The translations under genes and the position numbers were made by a program. The notes beneath the pieces were generated by a model that saw nothing but the letters and a program-made list of their open reading frames with translations, did no database searches and was not told where the DNA came from. From assembly GCF_002551005.1 (NCBI RefSeq), contig NZ_NVOY01000004.1:226097-290096 (forward strand): 64,000 bases of DNA. Reading direction: 5' to 3'. The stretch is from Bacillus pseudomycoides (GTDB lineage: Bacteria; Bacillota; Bacilli; Bacillales; Bacillaceae_G). The stretch's first letter is position 1; the number at the start of each line of letters is the position of its first letter. Positions 34,175-43,694 of the stretch are shown here, in pieces.

Positions 34175-35134
34175 ATGAAAAAACGTGCTTTACTATCTGT
34201 AGTAGCAGCAACTGCTCTTACTCTTGGAGTAACAACACATACTGCGAAAGCAGAAACAATGCAACCATCAACACCAAAAGTTCAAAATATTTCGTATTCT
34301 CCATTATTTATGCAATATATGAATCAACAAGACTTTCAATCTTTCTTCACATCTCTTTTTAATTCATATGCAAAATGGAATGTAGGTGCTTTCCAACCAG
34401 GCAACTGTGTTATTCCTGGCCAACCGACTTACACAACAATTACAACTCCTTGGGGGAATATTGTAATTACAAACCCAGTTAACAACAATGAAACAACTAA
34501 GCCGGAAGAAAAACCAGCTGATAACAACTCAGCAGCTAAGCCAGAAGAGAAACCTGCTGACAACAACCAAGCAACTAAGCCTGCTGACAAACCGGCTAAT
34601 AAACCTGCCGACAACAACCAAGCAACTAAGCCAGCTGACAAACCGGCTAATAAACCTGCTGACAACAACCAAGCAACTAAGCCTGCTGATAAACCGGCTA
34701 ATAAACCTGCCGACAATAATCAAACAACTAAGCCTGCTGAAGAGTCAAAAGGTTCATTAAGCGCATTTGAACAAAAAGTTGTTGATTTAACAAATGCTGA
34801 ACGTGCAAAACAAGGTTTACCGGCATTAAAAGTAGACGCTCAGTTAAGCAAAGTAGCTCGTATTAAATCAGAAGATATGCAAAAAAATCATTATTTCGAT
34901 CACACTAGCCCAACATACGGTTCTCCGTTTGATATGATGAAACAGTTTGGCATTTCATATAAATCTGCTGGTGAAAACATTGCACAAGGACAACGTACTC
35001 CTGAAGAAGTTGTACAAGCTTGGATGAATAGTGCAGGTCACCGTGCAAATATTTTAAATAACGGATACACACATATCGGTGTTGGTTACGTAGAAAACGG
35101 AAACTACTGGACACAAGAATTTATGTCGAAGTAA
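34175..35134 (+). CDS. Secreted CAP-domain protein with repeat linker
   Basis: The 319-aa protein has a signal peptide (MKKRALLSVVAATALTLG, cleavage near AKA-E), an N-terminal region of about 80 residues, and a low-complexity linker of Lys/Pro/Ala/Asp/Asn repeats. A C-terminal CAP/SCP domain follows (VVDLTNAERAKQGLPALKVD, HYFDHTSPTYG, GENIAQGQRT, MNSAGHRANILN) with its conserved histidines and glutamate. It resembles the YkwD group of secreted or spore-associated proteins. ATG 34175 follows GGGGGA; the linker varies by repeat number. Function of the CAP domain in Bacillus is unclear. Confidence 0.88.
   Translation: MKKRALLSVVAATALTLGVTTHTAKAETMQPSTPKVQNISYSPLFMQYMNQQDFQSFFTSLFNSYAKWNVGAFQPGNCVIPGQPTYTTITTPWGNIVITNPVNNNETTKPEEKPADNNSAAKPEEKPADNNQATKPADKPANKPADNNQATKPADKPANKPADNNQATKPADKPANKPADNNQTTKPAEESKGSLSAFEQKVVDLTNAERAKQGLPALKVDAQLSKVARIKSEDMQKNHYFDHTSPTYGSPFDMMKQFGISYKSAGENIAQGQRTPEEVVQAWMNSAGHRANILNNGYTHIGVGYVENGNYWTQEFMSK
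34497..34740 (+). repeat. In-frame tandem repeats in the CAP-protein linker
   Basis: The 51-base unit coding K-P-A-D-K-P-A-N-K-P-A-D-N-N-Q-A-T occurs three times in close succession, preceded by two shorter K-P-E-E-K-P-A-D-N-N units. Copies differ mostly at silent third positions (gctgac/gccgac, cct/cca). Confidence 0.85.
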
Positions 35135-35138
35135 ATAA

Positions 35139-35167
35139 AAATAGAGCCTTCTAAAAAGGCTCTATTT
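35139..35167. terminator. Convergent terminator
   Basis: A perfect stem AAATAGAGCCTT / AAGGCTCTATTT with A and T flanks ends both the CAP gene and the rluA-type gene. Confidence 0.85.
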
Positions 35168-36086
35168 ATTTTGTATTCATACAAGAATGTAAAACACGAG
35201 AAAAATCGTGAGGAAGAGAGATATCTGCTTCCATTTGCTGTTTCGTAATTGGATGTAACATTGTAATATGAGCAGCATGCAATGCTTGACGAGAAAGCAG
35301 CCTCGTCTTACCGCCATATAATACATCGCCAATAAGCGGATGACCGAGATAACTCATATGAACGCGTATTTGATGCGTTCTTCCCGTTTCTAATTGAACT
35401 TTAACAAGTGTTATGTTATTTTCTTTCGAATATTGCACGACCTCGTAATGTGTTACAGCACGGTCACCTTTTGGAGAAACACGACGCCTTGATGCATGAT
35501 GACGATCTCGTCCAATTGGAGCATCTATTGTCCCCCGCTTCTTTTGTACTTTTCCTTCAACAAGTGCCATATATGTCCTCTTAATTTTACGCTCTGTTAA
35601 TAATCGATCCATAATCACACCCGCTAAAGCATGCTTCGCAAAGACGACTCCACCTGTCGTGTCCTTATCTAATCGGTGAATGTGACGTACCTTTGTTTCA
35701 ATTCCTTGCATTTGTAAATGAAAGGCTACATAGTTTGCTAATGTACCTGTTCCACCTTTATTTGCAGGATGTGTGTCTACTTGAATGGGTTTATTAACAA
35801 TTAATACATGATCATCTTCATATATAACTTCTATATCATAAAACTCCGGTTCTACATCATATTCTTCTTGCATAAACATATGAACTTGCAATTTATCTTC
35901 TTTTTGCAGTTGTTCACTCCACCGTTTTCCTTCTCCATTCACAAGAATACTTTTTTCCATACGATATTTGTGTAATAATTTTTTCGGAACTTGCCATTCT
36001 TCTTTCAAAATAGAATCTATCGTTCGTCCAGCCCATTCAAAAGGAACCGTGATTTCACACCATTCTCCCATTTTCTTTACTTTCAT
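35166..36086 (-). CDS. RluA family pseudouridine synthase
   Basis: The 306-aa protein has the RluA catalytic motif HRLDKDTTGG (about residues 132-141) with its nucleophilic aspartate. An S4-like N-terminal region precedes it (KKLLHKYRMEKSILVNGEGK) and the RTHQIRVHMSYLGHPLIGD block follows. It converts uridine to pseudouridine in rRNA or tRNA; the target position is not readable. ATG 36086 follows AAGGTGATGAT. Confidence 0.9.
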   Translation of the reverse strand: MKVKKMGEWCEITVPFEWAGRTIDSILKEEWQVPKKLLHKYRMEKSILVNGEGKRWSEQLQKEDKLQVHMFMQEEYDVEPEFYDIEVIYEDDHVLIVNKPIQVDTHPANKGGTGTLANYVAFHLQMQGIETKVRHIHRLDKDTTGGVVFAKHALAGVIMDRLLTERKIKRTYMALVEGKVQKKRGTIDAPIGRDRHHASRRRVSPKGDRAVTHYEVVQYSKENNITLVKVQLETGRTHQIRVHMSYLGHPLIGDVLYGGKTRLLSRQALHAAHITMLHPITKQQMEADISLPHDFSRVLHSCMNTK

Positions 36087-36148
36087 ATCATCACCTTATT
36101 TCTATTCATCTTCCTATTGTAACGGAAAATCGCTTCTTATGCATAATG

Positions 36149-36178
36149 AGAGACAGTTCGTAATTGAACTGCCTCTCC
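36149..36178 (-). terminator. Hairpin past the unknown 136-aa gene
   Basis: The stem AGAGACAGTTC / GAACTGCCTCT (one mismatch) lies just past the 36181 stop; the T run is poor. Confidence 0.55.
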
Positions 36179-36180
36179 CT

Positions 36181-36591
36181 TTACGCACGAAGTTTTTTCA
36201 TTTCCAGCAACATTTCTTCCGCTTTTCTTTCATATGATAAATCTTGAAAAAATTCAGCTAACCGCTTGTAGTCATTGTAAGCATCTAATAATTGGTCTAT
36301 TGCTTTATGATTATTTTTTTTCAGAGGTGTTTTTAGTTTAACAGGATAACGGTATTCTCCCATATCACGAATTTTATAATACTCCTCTTCTACTTGAATC
36401 ACTTTCACAAGCTCACCTTCTTCTGCATCGAGTGTATATCCATCGAACTCGCGCAGTAATTCATAAATAATATTTGTCTCTTTTGAATAAAAACCTCTTT
36501 CTAACCGATAGCCGACAATGCGGTACATATGCCCATCATTTTCTGCAAATTGTACAGTATCATTCAATTTAAATTTAAAATAACGAAACAT
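36181..36591 (-). CDS. Conserved-looking protein of unknown function (136 aa)
   Basis: The first 90 residues are beta-rich and acidic (KFKLNDTVQFAENDGHMYRI, VGYRLERGFYSKETNIIYEL); the last 45 are helical (DAYNDYKRLAEFFQDLSYER). No membrane segment or signal peptide. I do not recognise the family. ATG 36591 follows GGGGGGAAGG. Codon use matches its neighbours. Confidence 0.7.
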   Translation of the reverse strand: MFRYFKFKLNDTVQFAENDGHMYRIVGYRLERGFYSKETNIIYELLREFDGYTLDAEEGELVKVIQVEEEYYKIRDMGEYRYPVKLKTPLKKNNHKAIDQLLDAYNDYKRLAEFFQDLSYERKAEEMLLEMKKLRA

Positions 36592-36667
36592 TGCCTTCCC
36601 CCCACTCTTATATGTAATCTCCTTATCTCATACTATTCGCTAAAAGGGGGGCTAGCTATTCATACAA

Positions 36668-36696
36668 GTAGCTCTCACCTACTAGATGAGAGCTAC
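36668..36696 (-). terminator. Terminator of the MMPL gene
   Basis: GTAGCTCTCA (36668-36677) pairs with TGAGAGCTAC (36687-36696), just past the MMPL stop. The flank ACACTTTATTA recalls the end of the structured repeat, so a relic cannot be excluded. Confidence 0.6.
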
Positions 36697-36702
36697 ACTT
36701 TA

Positions 36703-38898
36703 TTAATGCATGTTTTTCTGTTTCCTTTTGTTGAATGGAAGCCACCAGTTCCACTCACCAAACATTTTCATTAAACTTGGTACAAGGATTAATCGAATAA
36801 TAGTTGCATCAAGGAATATGGCTAGCGCAACGCCAAGTCCCATCTGTTTCACTGGCAAAATATCAGTAAAAGCAAATGCACCAGTAACAACAATCATAAT
36901 TAACGCAGCTGACGTAATAATCCGACTTGTTGACACTAATCCTTCTAACGTTGCATAATCGTTATCTCTCGTCTCTCCGTACAATTCATGAATACGTGAA
37001 ATAAGAAATACTTCATAATCCATACTTAACCCAAATACTAACCCAAAAATAAAAATCGGCAATACAAATAATACTGAGCTTTGTTCTAATCCAAAATACC
37101 CTCCTTCAAAAAGCCAAATGACAATGCCTATGGTTGCACTTAAACTAAGTACATTCATCACAATTGCTTTAATTGGAATAAGGAGCGAACGAAACGCTAG
37201 TAATAAAATCAAAAACGTTGACGCAAAAATAACAGACATCCCCACAACAACTTTATCTTTAATTTCATCTTCTAATTCTTGCTGGAAAGTTGTCATTCCG
37301 CCTAGATAATATGTTATATCTTCCGTTTTATAGTTTGTTTTAAATTCTCGGACCCATTGCTTTGCTTTTTCCGTTCTTGGTTTTGTATCTAAAACAATTC
37401 CAATCGTTGTCTTATTCCCTTTCACATACGCCTCTAATGCCGGTTCTATTTGTGCACGATTTGGTGATTGCAGCGTTGCTGTTAACTGTTCTGCAGTCAT
37501 ATTTCCAAGTTGTTCATATAAACTTTTCACTTCATATACATCTTTATCATCCTTTAGTTTCTGCACAACCTTTTGCAATGTTTGTAAATTTTCTTTTTCT
37601 GTGACATTTCCTTTTGTTTCAACAACAAGCGTCACATCTGCATGGATTTTTACCGTTTTATTAAATGCATCTTCATAATGTTCAAAGGCAGTGCGTGCCT
37701 CACTTTTCTTAGGTAGTGCTTCTACACCAGGGAACTGTAAATTTGCATCACGAAGCGGCAATAAGCAAATAATAATAAATGTAAATACTGCAATCGTCAT
37801 TACAATTGGATATTTCATTACAAACTGTGCAAATTTACGCCACATTGGTGCTGTGCGCGGAACATTTTGGTTCTTTCCTAATATACGTTTCCCCATTAAA
37901 GCTAACAGCGCCGGAAGCATCGTTAATGAAAATAAAATGCTCATGATTACGACAATCATCCCGCTAATGGCGACAGATTGAATATAATCAATTTGGAAAA
38001 AGAACAAACCAGACAAACCAACAAATACACATAAACCTGAAAAAATAATGGCGCGTCCCGCCGTTTGATAGGTAACCATAATTGCTTCTTTAACAGAACG
38101 ATGTGCAAGCTCTTCTCGGAAACGATTCACAAATAAAAGAGCAAAATCGATGGATAAAGCAAGCCCAATCATCGGCGCTACGTTCAGTACAAAAATAGAA
38201 AGTTCCTTTTGCTCTGAGGCAAAATATAAAATCCCCATCGTACTAATGACACTTAGCGCTCCGTTTAAAATAGGCAAAACCGATGCAAAGAAGCTACCAA
38301 AAGAAAGTAATAACACCAAAAACGCAATTGGCAGCCCAATCATTTCTGCTACTTTCAAATCATTTTGTGTTCTCGTATTGATTTCATCATTAATAACTGG
38401 ATATCCAGTTGGAGATACTTTTACCTCCCCGTTACTTTCTTTTTGAATATCCTTTGCAAATGCTAACGTTTTTTCCATCCGCTCTTTGCTTGTTTTCCCG
38501 GAAAATAAAATTGTGGCATAAGCAATATCTTCCTTCAGCATTGTTTTATTTTCGATCGGCTGATGAAAAGACTCGTACGTTTCTTCTCTTTGAATTTTTT
38601 TTACAACCTCATCAATCCTCTCGATAAATTTTTGCTGAGATACACCTTTCTCTTTTTGAAAGACGAGTAACAATGCATCTTGTGACTGTTTAAAATCTTT
38701 ATCGAGTATCTTTTTTGTCGTTTGATAATCACCTTGTGTTTGAAATCCATCTCCGCCTAATACACCAGGAAGCTTCGGTGCAAATACCCCAAGTAGCGCA
38801 GCTAGCAAAATTAATAGCGCAATCGTTGTATATCGAAATCGATATAACAAAGCGCCAATTTTTCCCCACGCATCTACTTTATGTACAGTTGTTTTCAC
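36703..38898 (-). CDS. MMPL/RND family transporter
   Basis: The 731-aa protein has two repeats, each with one helix, a large extracellular loop (about 170 residues) and five helices: the MMPL layout. Signatures include GLALSIDFALLFVNRFREE in repeat one and FGLSMDYEVFLISRIHELY in repeat two, carrying the proton-relay aspartates. Relatives export lipids, antibiotics or siderophore-like molecules across the membrane. No regulator is adjacent; the substrate is unknown. Confidence 0.9.
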   Translation of the reverse strand: MKTTVHKVDAWGKIGALLYRFRYTTIALLILLAALLGVFAPKLPGVLGGDGFQTQGDYQTTKKILDKDFKQSQDALLLVFQKEKGVSQQKFIERIDEVVKKIQREETYESFHQPIENKTMLKEDIAYATILFSGKTSKERMEKTLAFAKDIQKESNGEVKVSPTGYPVINDEINTRTQNDLKVAEMIGLPIAFLVLLLSFGSFFASVLPILNGALSVISTMGILYFASEQKELSIFVLNVAPMIGLALSIDFALLFVNRFREELAHRSVKEAIMVTYQTAGRAIIFSGLCVFVGLSGLFFFQIDYIQSVAISGMIVVIMSILFSLTMLPALLALMGKRILGKNQNVPRTAPMWRKFAQFVMKYPIVMTIAVFTFIIICLLPLRDANLQFPGVEALPKKSEARTAFEHYEDAFNKTVKIHADVTLVVETKGNVTEKENLQTLQKVVQKLKDDKDVYEVKSLYEQLGNMTAEQLTATLQSPNRAQIEPALEAYVKGNKTTIGIVLDTKPRTEKAKQWVREFKTNYKTEDITYYLGGMTTFQQELEDEIKDKVVVGMSVIFASTFLILLLAFRSLLIPIKAIVMNVLSLSATIGIVIWLFEGGYFGLEQSSVLFVLPIFIFGLVFGLSMDYEVFLISRIHELYGETRDNDYATLEGLVSTSRIITSAALIMIVVTGAFAFTDILPVKQMGLGVALAIFLDATIIRLILVPSLMKMFGEWNWWLPFNKRKQKNMH

Positions 38899-38983
38899 AG
38901 AGTCTCACCTACTCCTCTTCTCATATTCTTTCTCTTAGTGTATCATATCCACTCTTTCGTTCATGAAAAAAGGATAGCTCTTC

Positions 38984-39634
38984 TTAACGCTCTTCGTTTG
39001 CTTGAAAACGTGCGGAATAGAAACGGTGTAAATAAATAGCGATAATAAACAATACACCGCTCATACAATAACCTGCTAAAACATCAGTTGGATAATGCAC
39101 AGATAAAATAATACGGCTTAATCCAATTAAAACAATAAGTACAATGGCTACGATCGTTACAAAGTATTTTACCGCTGCACTTTTTACGTTCGCTGCGATG
39201 ATATAGGCAAGAAATCCATACGTAACAATCGATAACATCGCATGTCCGCTTGGAAAGCTATATCCGAACGCATCTAGCGCTTCGTTAATAGTCGGCCGAT
39301 CTCTTTTCACAATCCCTTTAATTCCTTTATTAATAAGGTGTGTACCAAGAATAGCAAGAGGATATATTACCATTGCTACGTAATAACGTTTCTTCCAAAA
39401 AAGGAACAGACTCACCGCTAACACGATGACAATCCCACTTCCAGAACCAAGTTTTGTCATATAACGAAAAAACGTAAGTGACGATTCTGTTTGAAGTCCT
39501 GTTACCATTCCTTTCACATACTCATCAATTGTCGTTACTCCGCCAGAATGTACTCTCCACGCAATGATGCTAAATGCACAAAGCAAAAGCACGGTACAAA
39601 CAATCTCATACATATGTAATTTCTTTTTCAACAT
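38984..39634 (-). CDS. PAP2 superfamily membrane phosphatase
   Basis: The 216-aa protein has five to six hydrophobic segments and the three PAP2 motifs: KRDRP (about 97-101), PSGH (about 117-120) and SRIILSVHYPTDVLAGY (about 170-186), giving the catalytic histidines and arginines. Members dephosphorylate undecaprenyl pyrophosphate or phosphatidylglycerol phosphate on the outer face of the membrane. UppP-like recycling is possible but not proven. Confidence 0.9.
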   Translation of the reverse strand: MLKKKLHMYEIVCTVLLLCAFSIIAWRVHSGGVTTIDEYVKGMVTGLQTESSLTFFRYMTKLGSGSGIVIVLAVSLFLFWKKRYYVAMVIYPLAILGTHLINKGIKGIVKRDRPTINEALDAFGYSFPSGHAMLSIVTYGFLAYIIAANVKSAAVKYFVTIVAIVLIVLIGLSRIILSVHYPTDVLAGYCMSGVLFIIAIYLHRFYSARFQANEER

Positions 39635-39651
39635 TCCATTCCTCCTACTAT

Positions 39652-39689
39652 AAAAAAGCGCGATTTCCGCTAAGAAATCGCGCTTTTTT
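39652..39689 (-). terminator. Terminator of potABCD
   Basis: A perfect 16-base stem AAAAAAGCGCGATTTC / GAAATCGCGCTTTTTT with T run on the minus strand, directly after potD. Confidence 0.92.
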
Positions 39690-39690
39690 A

Positions 39691-40743
39691 TTATTTTTCT
39701 TTTCCTGTCTTCAGTTCAGTCCAGTAACGATCGTAATCTTTTAATTTTCCATCCAAGTCAACAAGCCATTCTGTACGATCTAGCTCTTCTTTTGATAAGA
39801 AAATCATATGATTCTCTTGATACTCTTTACTGTGAAGAGGACGAGCCTTTTCATTTGGATTACTATATCCAATGGATTCATAGTTTTTCACGCTGACTTT
39901 TGGATCCATTAAATAGTTAATAAATTTCTCTGCAAGCTCTTTATGTTTTGCACCTTTTGGAATTGCTAATGTATCTGCCCAAATTGTGCCACCTTCTTTT
40001 GGAACGACATATCCAACATCTTTATTCTCTTTTGCAATGTATGCCGCGTCCCCGGACCATACAGTACCGATCCATGCATCTTCTGTAATAAATTTTTGTT
40101 TAATATTATCTGTATCAAACGCTAATAAATTTGGTAATAATTTTTGAAGATCAGTAAAAGCTGTTTTTAACTCCGCATCATTTGTTGAGTTATTTGAAAA
40201 CCCATTTTTCTTCAGCCCCATGCCAAGTACTTCACGAGAATCATTTAGTAATGCGACGTGGCCTTTATATTTTTCATTCCATAAATCAGTCCAACTTGTT
40301 GGCGTTTCTTTCACATATTTTTTATTATAAGCAATGCCCGTTACACCCCATGTATACACGAGCGAATACTTATTTTCTGGATCAAACGGAGGTGTTTTAA
40401 AGTTTGAAACGAGATTCCCTACATTCGGAATGTTCTTTTTGTCTAATGGCTCTAACAAATCCATTTTTGTCATTGTCTTTACCATATAATCAGACGGTTG
40501 AACTAAATCATACTTTGCACCGCCTGCTTGTAATTTTGCAAGCATCTCTTCATTACTTGCATACTTATCATAATTCACTTTCACGTTATACTGCTTTTCA
40601 AAGTCTTTAATGACTTGCTCATCAAAGTTATCAGCCCAGCTGTAAATATTTAATTCTTCTTTCTTTTCGCCGCATCCAGCTAACACTCCAGCAGCAACTC
40701 CGAAAGTAAGTGCTGTACTTGCAACTACTTTCATCCATTTCAT
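39691..40743 (-). CDS. potD: Spermidine/putrescine-binding lipoprotein
   Basis: The 350-aa protein has a lipoprotein signal (VASTALTFGVAAGVLAGC) and the PotD-type start of the mature part (ELNIYSWADNFDEQVIKDF), with aromatic and acidic residues for polyamine binding. It delivers polyamines to PotBC. The ATG at 40749 is too close to AGGAGGG; ATG 40743 is eight bases away. It is the last gene of potA-potB-potC-potD. Confidence 0.92.
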   Translation of the reverse strand: MKWMKVVASTALTFGVAAGVLAGCGEKKEELNIYSWADNFDEQVIKDFEKQYNVKVNYDKYASNEEMLAKLQAGGAKYDLVQPSDYMVKTMTKMDLLEPLDKKNIPNVGNLVSNFKTPPFDPENKYSLVYTWGVTGIAYNKKYVKETPTSWTDLWNEKYKGHVALLNDSREVLGMGLKKNGFSNNSTNDAELKTAFTDLQKLLPNLLAFDTDNIKQKFITEDAWIGTVWSGDAAYIAKENKDVGYVVPKEGGTIWADTLAIPKGAKHKELAEKFINYLMDPKVSVKNYESIGYSNPNEKARPLHSKEYQENHMIFLSKEELDRTEWLVDLDGKLKDYDRYWTELKTGKEK

Positions 40744-40796
40744 TTGCATTCCCTCCTAGTTTGAAGTTAATCATTCATCTTTTACTCGTTCATTTC

Positions 40797-41597
40797 TTAT
40801 AACGGAAGATGGCCGCCTGTATTTTCCTCTCCATCTGTACCTTTGCTACGGAACATTTCAGAAGCAATCATTAATCCGACAATTACAACAATCAAAATGG
40901 TAGACAATGCGTTAATTTCAGGCGATATACCACGTTTCACCATACTGTAAATATACAGAGGCAATGTTGTTGAGCCTGGTCCTGATACGAAGAAACTAAT
41001 AACAAAGTCATCAATCGATAATGTGAATGTCAATAATGCCGCTGAAATAATACCTGGTGCTAGCCCTGGTAGCGTGACATAACGAAACGTTTGCCACGGT
41101 GTTGCGCCTAAATCATTTGCTGCTTCTTCTAAATCGCGTCCCATACCCGAAAGTCTTGCTGATAAAACGACAACGACAAATGAAATACTAAATGTAATAT
41201 GAGCAATAATAATTGTCAATTGCCCAAGTTCAATACCAAGTTGACTAAATAAAATTAAAAGCGATAATCCCATTAAAATATCTGGAATGAGAATTGGTAA
41301 ATATACAAGTCCATTAATTGCACCTTCAAAACGATATTTATATCGATGCAAAGCAAGTGCAAATAGCACACCTAACAGTGTCGAGACAATTGTCGTGACA
41401 ACTGCAATCGTCAAACTGTTTATAAGTGCATCAATTACATCCTGTTTTTGAAATAAATCTGTATACCAATGAAGCGTAAAGCCTTGCCACTCCGCATTAA
41501 TACGTGAGTCATTAAACGAATACATCATAAGTACCATCATTGGTAAATAAAGAAACAATAAAATTAGCCAAGAATAAGTGACTAAAAACTTTTTCAT
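40797..41597 (-). CDS. potC: Spermidine/putrescine ABC permease
   Basis: The 266-aa protein has six helices and the inner-membrane permease EAA loop (LEEAANDLGATPWQTFRYVT) that contacts the ATPase. It pairs with PotB. It starts six bases after potB and ends with a hydrophilic glycine-rich tail. Confidence 0.93.
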   Translation of the reverse strand: MKKFLVTYSWLILLFLYLPMMVLMMYSFNDSRINAEWQGFTLHWYTDLFQKQDVIDALINSLTIAVVTTIVSTLLGVLFALALHRYKYRFEGAINGLVYLPILIPDILMGLSLLILFSQLGIELGQLTIIIAHITFSISFVVVVLSARLSGMGRDLEEAANDLGATPWQTFRYVTLPGLAPGIISAALLTFTLSIDDFVISFFVSGPGSTTLPLYIYSMVKRGISPEINALSTILIVVIVGLMIASEMFRSKGTDGEENTGGHLPL

Positions 41598-41603
41598 TTT
41601 CGT

Positions 41604-42449
41604 TTATTCCCCTCCGTTTCCATAGTTATATACTTTCGTAGCCCGATAATATAAGTAAATTAACAGAACGGAGAATAACACAACAATCATAGATAACGCT
41701 GATCCAAACGGCCAATCGCGTGCACCTAAAAACTGATTTTGAATCACATTTCCGATTAATGCAACTTTCGAACCACCCATTACGTCTGATACAACGAACA
41801 TACCAATAGATGACACAAATACTAAAATCGACCCTGTCGCAATCCCCGACATCGTCATTGGAATTGTTACATGCCAAAATGCTTTGAGCGGTGTTGCTCC
41901 TAAATCATATGCCGCTTCTAATTTTCTCTTATCAAGTTGTTCAATCGCTGCATATACAGGCAAAATCATAAATGGTAAGAGTGAATATACCATCCCTAGA
42001 ATAACAGATGGTGTATTGTATAGTAAGTTTAAAGGTTCACTAATAATACCTAATTTCAGCAATAACGTATTGACCAGCCCTTGTGAACGTAAAATCACAA
42101 TCCAAGCATATGAGCGGACTAAAAAGTTAATCCAAAACGGGATTGTTGCAAGAAGCAGTAAAAGAGAACGCCATTTACGATCAACAATCGTCACCGTATA
42201 GGCGAACGGATATCCAATCAATAAACAAAGTACCGTTGTAATAACAGCAATTTTTACTGTTTCCCATAACGTCTCCATATAGAGCGAATCAAATACACGT
42301 TTAATATTCTCTAACGTAAAGCTCATCTCAATTGTTCCATACGTCCCGCGCTGTAAAAATGCAAAAGCTAACACAAACAAGAGAGGGACTAAGAAGAAGA
42401 TCAACAACCAGGCAACTGTAGGCAATGCAAGTAATTTCCCTTTTTTCAA
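41604..42449 (-). CDS. potB: Spermidine/putrescine ABC permease (TTG start)
   Basis: The 281-aa protein has six helices and the EAA loop [23 protein letters not shown] 42449 overlaps the potA stop codon (TTGA) and follows GAGGTGACC, so translation is coupled to potA. Confidence 0.93.
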   Translation of the reverse strand: MKKGKLLALPTVAWLLIFFLVPLLFVLAFAFLQRGTYGTIEMSFTLENIKRVFDSLYMETLWETVKIAVITTVLCLLIGYPFAYTVTIVDRKWRSLLLLLATIPFWINFLVRSYAWIVILRSQGLVNTLLLKLGIISEPLNLLYNTPSVILGMVYSLLPFMILPVYAAIEQLDKRKLEAAYDLGATPLKAFWHVTIPMTMSGIATGSILVFVSSIGMFVVSDVMGGSKVALIGNVIQNQFLGARDWPFGSALSMIVVLFSVLLIYLYYRATKVYNYGNGGE

Positions 42450-43429
42450 TTTAAGGTCACCTCATCCTCTTTTTCCCAACCTACAGACACATTGTCACCA
42501 ATATTCCACTGCATCGCTTCTTCTGCACTTTGATAGGCCATAAACAACTCGCCTGTTTTCTCATCGCGAATATATAACTTCTCCATATTTCCGACAAATT
42601 CAATATCTTCAATATGACCAAAGTGATATCCCTCATTAGACGAATCTTCCACGGAACGTACTTTCACATTTTCCGGGCGTACTGCTACGTATGTTCCCCC
42701 TGTTTGAACAATATTATTTTCTCCAATAAACGTCGCAACGAACAACGTTTTTGGCTTATGATAAATTTCTTTTGGCGTTCCAATTTGTTCAATGTGACCT
42801 TTGTTCATAACCACAATGCGATCACTCATACTCATCGCTTCTTCTTGATCATGCGTCACATATATGAACGTAATACCAAGATTACGTTGTAAGTTTTTCA
42901 ATTCACGCTGCAAATCTTTTCGAAGCTTAAAATCTAGTGCTCCTAGCGGCTCATCTAATAGCAACACACGAGGATTATTCACGATTGCACGTGCAATCGC
43001 CACGCGCTGCTGTTGCCCACCAGAAAGTTTAGAAGGTTTCCGATTTCGGAATTCTGTTAACTGTGTTAAACGCATCGCTTCCTCAGCACGCTCTTGTTGC
43101 TCTGCTTCAGAAACCTTTTGCATCTTCAATCCAAAGCGAATATTCTTCTCAACAGTCATATGTGGAAACAGTGCATAATGCTGAAACACTAAGTTCATAT
43201 GACGTTTATATGGGGGTAAATCGTTTATCGTTTCATCATCAAGCGAAATTACACCTTTTGTCGGTTTTTCAAAACCAGCAATCATACGAAGTAACGTCGT
43301 TTTCCCACAACCACTCGGACCAAGAATCGTTACAAACTCACCTTCTTTAATGTCTAAAGAAAGCGGCGGAATAATAACTTGATCCCCAAAATGTTTTTCT
43401 ACTGCTTCGACTTTAATAATATTTTTCAT
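42446..43429 (-). CDS. potA: Spermidine/putrescine ABC transporter ATPase
   Basis: The 327-aa protein has Walker [10 protein letters not shown] (about 37-45), the signature [14 protein letters not shown], Walker [13 protein letters not shown], the H-loop VTHDQEEA, and a C-terminal TOBE-like regulatory region ([13 protein letters not shown]). First gene of the operon; ATG 43429 follows AGGAAGAG. Confidence 0.94.
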   Translation of the reverse strand: MKNIIKVEAVEKHFGDQVIIPPLSLDIKEGEFVTILGPSGCGKTTLLRMIAGFEKPTKGVISLDDETINDLPPYKRHMNLVFQHYALFPHMTVEKNIRFGLKMQKVSEAEQQERAEEAMRLTQLTEFRNRKPSKLSGGQQQRVAIARAIVNNPRVLLLDEPLGALDFKLRKDLQRELKNLQRNLGITFIYVTHDQEEAMSMSDRIVVMNKGHIEQIGTPKEIYHKPKTLFVATFIGENNIVQTGGTYVAVRPENVKVRSVEDSSNEGYHFGHIEDIEFVGNMEKLYIRDEKTGELFMAYQSAEEAMQWNIGDNVSVGWEKEDEVTLN

Positions 43430-43545
43430 CTTCTCTTCCTATCTAGCTCATATTTTTGATATTCATAAATAACCAAGTATTCTATATACAATAACCTTGT
43501 TTCAATTTAAACAAAAATGATGTTTGACCATGTAATGTAAACGTG

Positions 43546-43587
43546 ATGAATGGTGGGTGCCCACCACTGATAGAAGCTTCACTTTAT
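43546..43587 (-). repeat. Short relic of the structured repeat
   Basis: On the minus strand CATAAAGTGAAGCTTCTATC then AGTGGTGGGCACCCACCA matches the first end and first hairpin of the 5451-5653 element. The rest is missing. Confidence 0.5.
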
Positions 43588-43632
43588 GTAATATGTTCGG
43601 TTTAATTTTAGACGATACACACCTTGAACAGA

Positions 43633-43660
43633 AAAACCCCTTCGTGTTGAAGGGGCTTTT
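43633..43660 (-). terminator. Terminator of the aldehyde dehydrogenase gene
   Basis: CCCCTTC / GAAGGGG stem with five T on the minus strand, about 35 bases past the stop. Confidence 0.82.
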
Positions 43661-43694
43661 ATCATACGGACGAACCAATTGATAAACACCATCA

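Noticed and set aside
34429-34723. Long minus-strand and frame-shifted open frames across the CAP-protein repeats
   Set aside because: They are shadows of the Lys/Pro/Ala/Asp/Asn repeats; they have no ribosome sites and encode only low-complexity Leu/Ser/Ala-rich sequence.
34497-34740. Possible CRISPR array in the 51-base repeats
   Set aside because: The units are directly adjacent with no unique spacers and are in frame within a coding gene. No cas genes are present.
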